Origin: CAZXCG01 sp964639205
GTDB taxonomy: Bacteria; Bacillota; Clostridia; Oscillospirales; Acutalibacteraceae
Reading direction: 5' to 3'
Length of the DNA: 23,648 bases
Assembly: GCA_964639205.1 (NCBI GenBank)
Contig: CAZXCG010000023.1
Coordinates: 1 to 23,648 of the forward strand
Both the position numbers and the translations under genes were made by a program. The notes below the pieces were generated by a model. That model saw nothing but the letters and a program-made list of their open reading frames with translations. It made no database searches and was not told the origin of the DNA. Below, piece after piece: positions 22,394 to 23,648 of this stretch (position 1 is the stretch's first letter; each line of letters begins with the position of its first letter).

Positions 22394-23239
22394 TTATTTA
22401 TCCCTCCCTTTAGCGTTGTTCGGTTTTCTTTTGCGGGTTTTAAAAAGCAGAATTATCAGCAGCGCCAGCAAAATCGGCGCCGCAACAAACGGCATTACCA
22501 CAACCGGCTCGATTTGCACCGCGTCTGAGGTAACGCGCACCTCCTGCGCTTCTTCCGCTGTGGCGATTCTGTGCCCGCGCACCAACAGGCGGTGGGTGTT
22601 AATGCCGTAGGGCGTGCAGGTCACCAGCGTGCAGTAGTCCATCCCTTCGGTAATGGCAAGCTCGCTTACGTCCTGCGGCTCCACAATGCGGATTTGGTCA
22701 ACTTCGTAGGTTAAGGTTTCGTCTAAAATGTGAACCGTAAAAACATCGCCCACAACCATTTTGTCTAAATCCGTAAGCAGCTTTGCCGAGGGCAGCCCCC
22801 TGTGCCCGGAAAGCACACAGTGCGTGCTTTGCCCGCCCACAGGCAAAGAAGAACCCTCCAAATGCCCAATGCCCGTGCTGAGGACCGCGTCGCTTGTGCC
22901 GTGGTAAATGGGCAGGGTGGTTTGCAAAACGGGAATCTCCAAATAGCCTATCATGCCGTCGCCGGTTATGTTAAGCAAAGAGTTATATTCGTTCAGTTCT
23001 TCCTGAGTAAGCTCAAAGCTCTGCGTTTTTTGCGCCAGCGCGGCGTTGTAGGCGCGCGCGGCGTTTAAAATATTTTCATATTCTTCATTTTCTATTTTAC
23101 CCACCTGCTCGGCATACTGCGCCACAGCGCGCGATTGGTGAAACGAGTTGTACCAATCGCTCACGGTGGGGTACAGCAAAAGGGACAAGCCTGCTATTAA
23201 AACAACAACAAAAATAAATGTGGGTATGTGTTTTTTCAA
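22394..23239 (-). CDS. Class C (pilus-polymerising) sortase
   Basis: The 281-residue protein has membrane helices at both ends (about 5-23 and 251-266), as typical for class C. It has GYLEIPVL, the catalytic H146 in LSGHRG, C208 in TLVTCTPYG and R217 in THRLLVRG. It links pilin monomers through LPxTG-type signals. I chose the TTG at 23239, which is preceded by AGGGAGAA at good distance and gives the usual KKHIP-type start. The ATG at 23263 would add eight residues but has no ribosome site and abuts a stable hairpin. Confidence 0.9.
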   Translation of the reverse strand: MKKHIPTFIFVVVLIAGLSLLLYPTVSDWYNSFHQSRAVAQYAEQVGKIENEEYENILNAARAYNAALAQKTQSFELTQEELNEYNSLLNITGDGMIGYLEIPVLQTTLPIYHGTSDAVLSTGIGHLEGSSLPVGGQSTHCVLSGHRGLPSAKLLTDLDKMVVGDVFTVHILDETLTYEVDQIRIVEPQDVSELAITEGMDYCTLVTCTPYGINTHRLLVRGHRIATAEEAQEVRVTSDAVQIEPVVVMPFVAAPILLALLIILLFKTRKRKPNNAKGRDK

Positions 23240-23265
23240 GCAGGATTCTCCCTTCCGCTGCATAA

Positions 23266-23299
23266 GGCGGGGAGCAGCTGAAGAGAACGGCTCCCCGCC
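23266..23299 (-). promoter_or_regulatory. Stem-loop between main pilin and sortase genes
   Basis: GGCGGGGAGC (23266-23275) and GCTCCCCGCC (23290-23299) form a perfect ten-pair stem with a 14-base loop. No T-run follows on the minus strand, so it is more likely an attenuating or mRNA-stabilising structure than a full terminator. That would allow high pilin and low sortase expression. Confidence 0.6.
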
Positions 23300-23354
23300 C
23301 GCGGCAAGCTTTAACCTATGTAAAGCTTTTGAAAATTAAATTTTAAATTTGCGC

Positions 23355-23648
23355 TCAGGCACGCATGCGTCTGCGTACTACAAGGAAGATAACCGCGCCT
23401 ACTACCAGCACGCCGCCTACAATGTAGAAAATTGTGGTGCCGATGCCGCCGGTCTCGGGCAGCTCGCTGCCTGTTTTGTTTTCAATTTTTACAGTGTCGT
23501 TTTCAAGGTTAGCGTTCTTCTGCTGTACGCTACCTGTTTCACTGATTGTAAACTCAACGTCGTCTGCAAGCTTGTTGTAGCCTGTGGGGGCTTCGGTCTC
23601 TTTTAAATAATATGTGCCGGCGTCCAGTCCGTCTACGGCTATTTTACC
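23355..23648 (-). CDS. Main pilin, C-terminal part
   Basis: Read from the right edge, the open frame gives 97 residues and a TGA at 23357-23355. It contains the pilin E-box-like YYLKETEAPTGYN of a SpaA/Cna-B domain, then the sorting signal LPETG, a hydrophobic helix and the positive tail RRRMRA. This is the backbone-type pilin cleaved by the adjacent class C sortase and polymerised on the cell surface. The N-terminal part, including signal peptide and pilin lysine motif, is beyond the window. Confidence 0.9.
   Translation of the reverse strand, partial: GKIAVDGLDAGTYYLKETEAPTGYNKLADDVEFTISETGSVQQKNANLENDTVKIENKTGSELPETGGIGTTIFYIVGGVLVVGAVIFLVVRRRMRA

Overview
The window looks like a contig piece from an anaerobic Firmicute of the class Clostridia (Oscillospiraceae/Ruminococcaceae type). 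I infer this from gene order and protein flavour, not from a database search. The signs are AGGAGG-type ribosome sites with frequent TTG/GTG starts, an AbrB/SpoVT-type regulator start at the left edge, a clostridial arginine cluster, a DUF2325 gene, and a sortase-assembled pilus locus. One 100-base run of N interrupts argD.

Layout. (1) 1-602: the first eight codons of an AbrB-like regulator on the minus strand, then a plus-strand promoter and a long leader holding a structured dispersed repeat. (2) 603-6870: a tightly packed plus-strand operon. It encodes a small helical protein, a BspA-like LRR protein, a radical SAM protein, a DUF2201-type HExxH/VWA protein, a MoxR-like AAA+ ATPase, a PnuC transporter and a NadR-like bifunctional NMN adenylyltransferase/ribosylnicotinamide kinase. 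The last two form a nicotinamide riboside to NAD route. The first five have no assigned function, and their physical coupling to NAD salvage is the most system-like feature here. (3) 6981-7694: a membrane protein with two zinc ribbons. (4) 8103-9518: a PurF paralogue that has lost the glutaminase nucleophile but keeps the PRPP loop and Fe-S cysteines. (5) 9683-18395: argG, argH, argC, argJ, argB, a GNAT acetyltransferase, argD (gapped) and argF, followed by an O6-alkylguanine DNA alkyltransferase. Together these convert glutamate to argininosuccinate and arginine; carbamoyl-phosphate synthase is not in the window. (6) 18889-19663, minus strand: a small lipoprotein and a DUF2325 protein; the DUF2325 promoter is overlapped by a perfect operator-like palindrome. 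(7) 19918-20696: a small helical-bundle protein and tRNA-Arg(CCT), each with its own terminator. (8) 20922-23648, minus strand: a pilus operon read right to left as main pilin (partial), class C sortase, Cna-B surface protein and a second sortase.

The main unexplained signal is a family of about 140-nt elements (copies near 278, 7945, 10913, 14996, and a truncated reverse copy near 19832). Four copies sit in plus-strand spacers just ahead of plus-strand genes. The three best copies share an outer GGCAAAG/CTTTGCC pairing around internal hairpins, a constant GATACAATC loop, and in two copies a downstream GCAAAG that could compete for the same CTTTGC strand. They could be mobile-element relics (for example IS200/IS605-like or omega-RNA-like), cis-regulatory leaders, or both.
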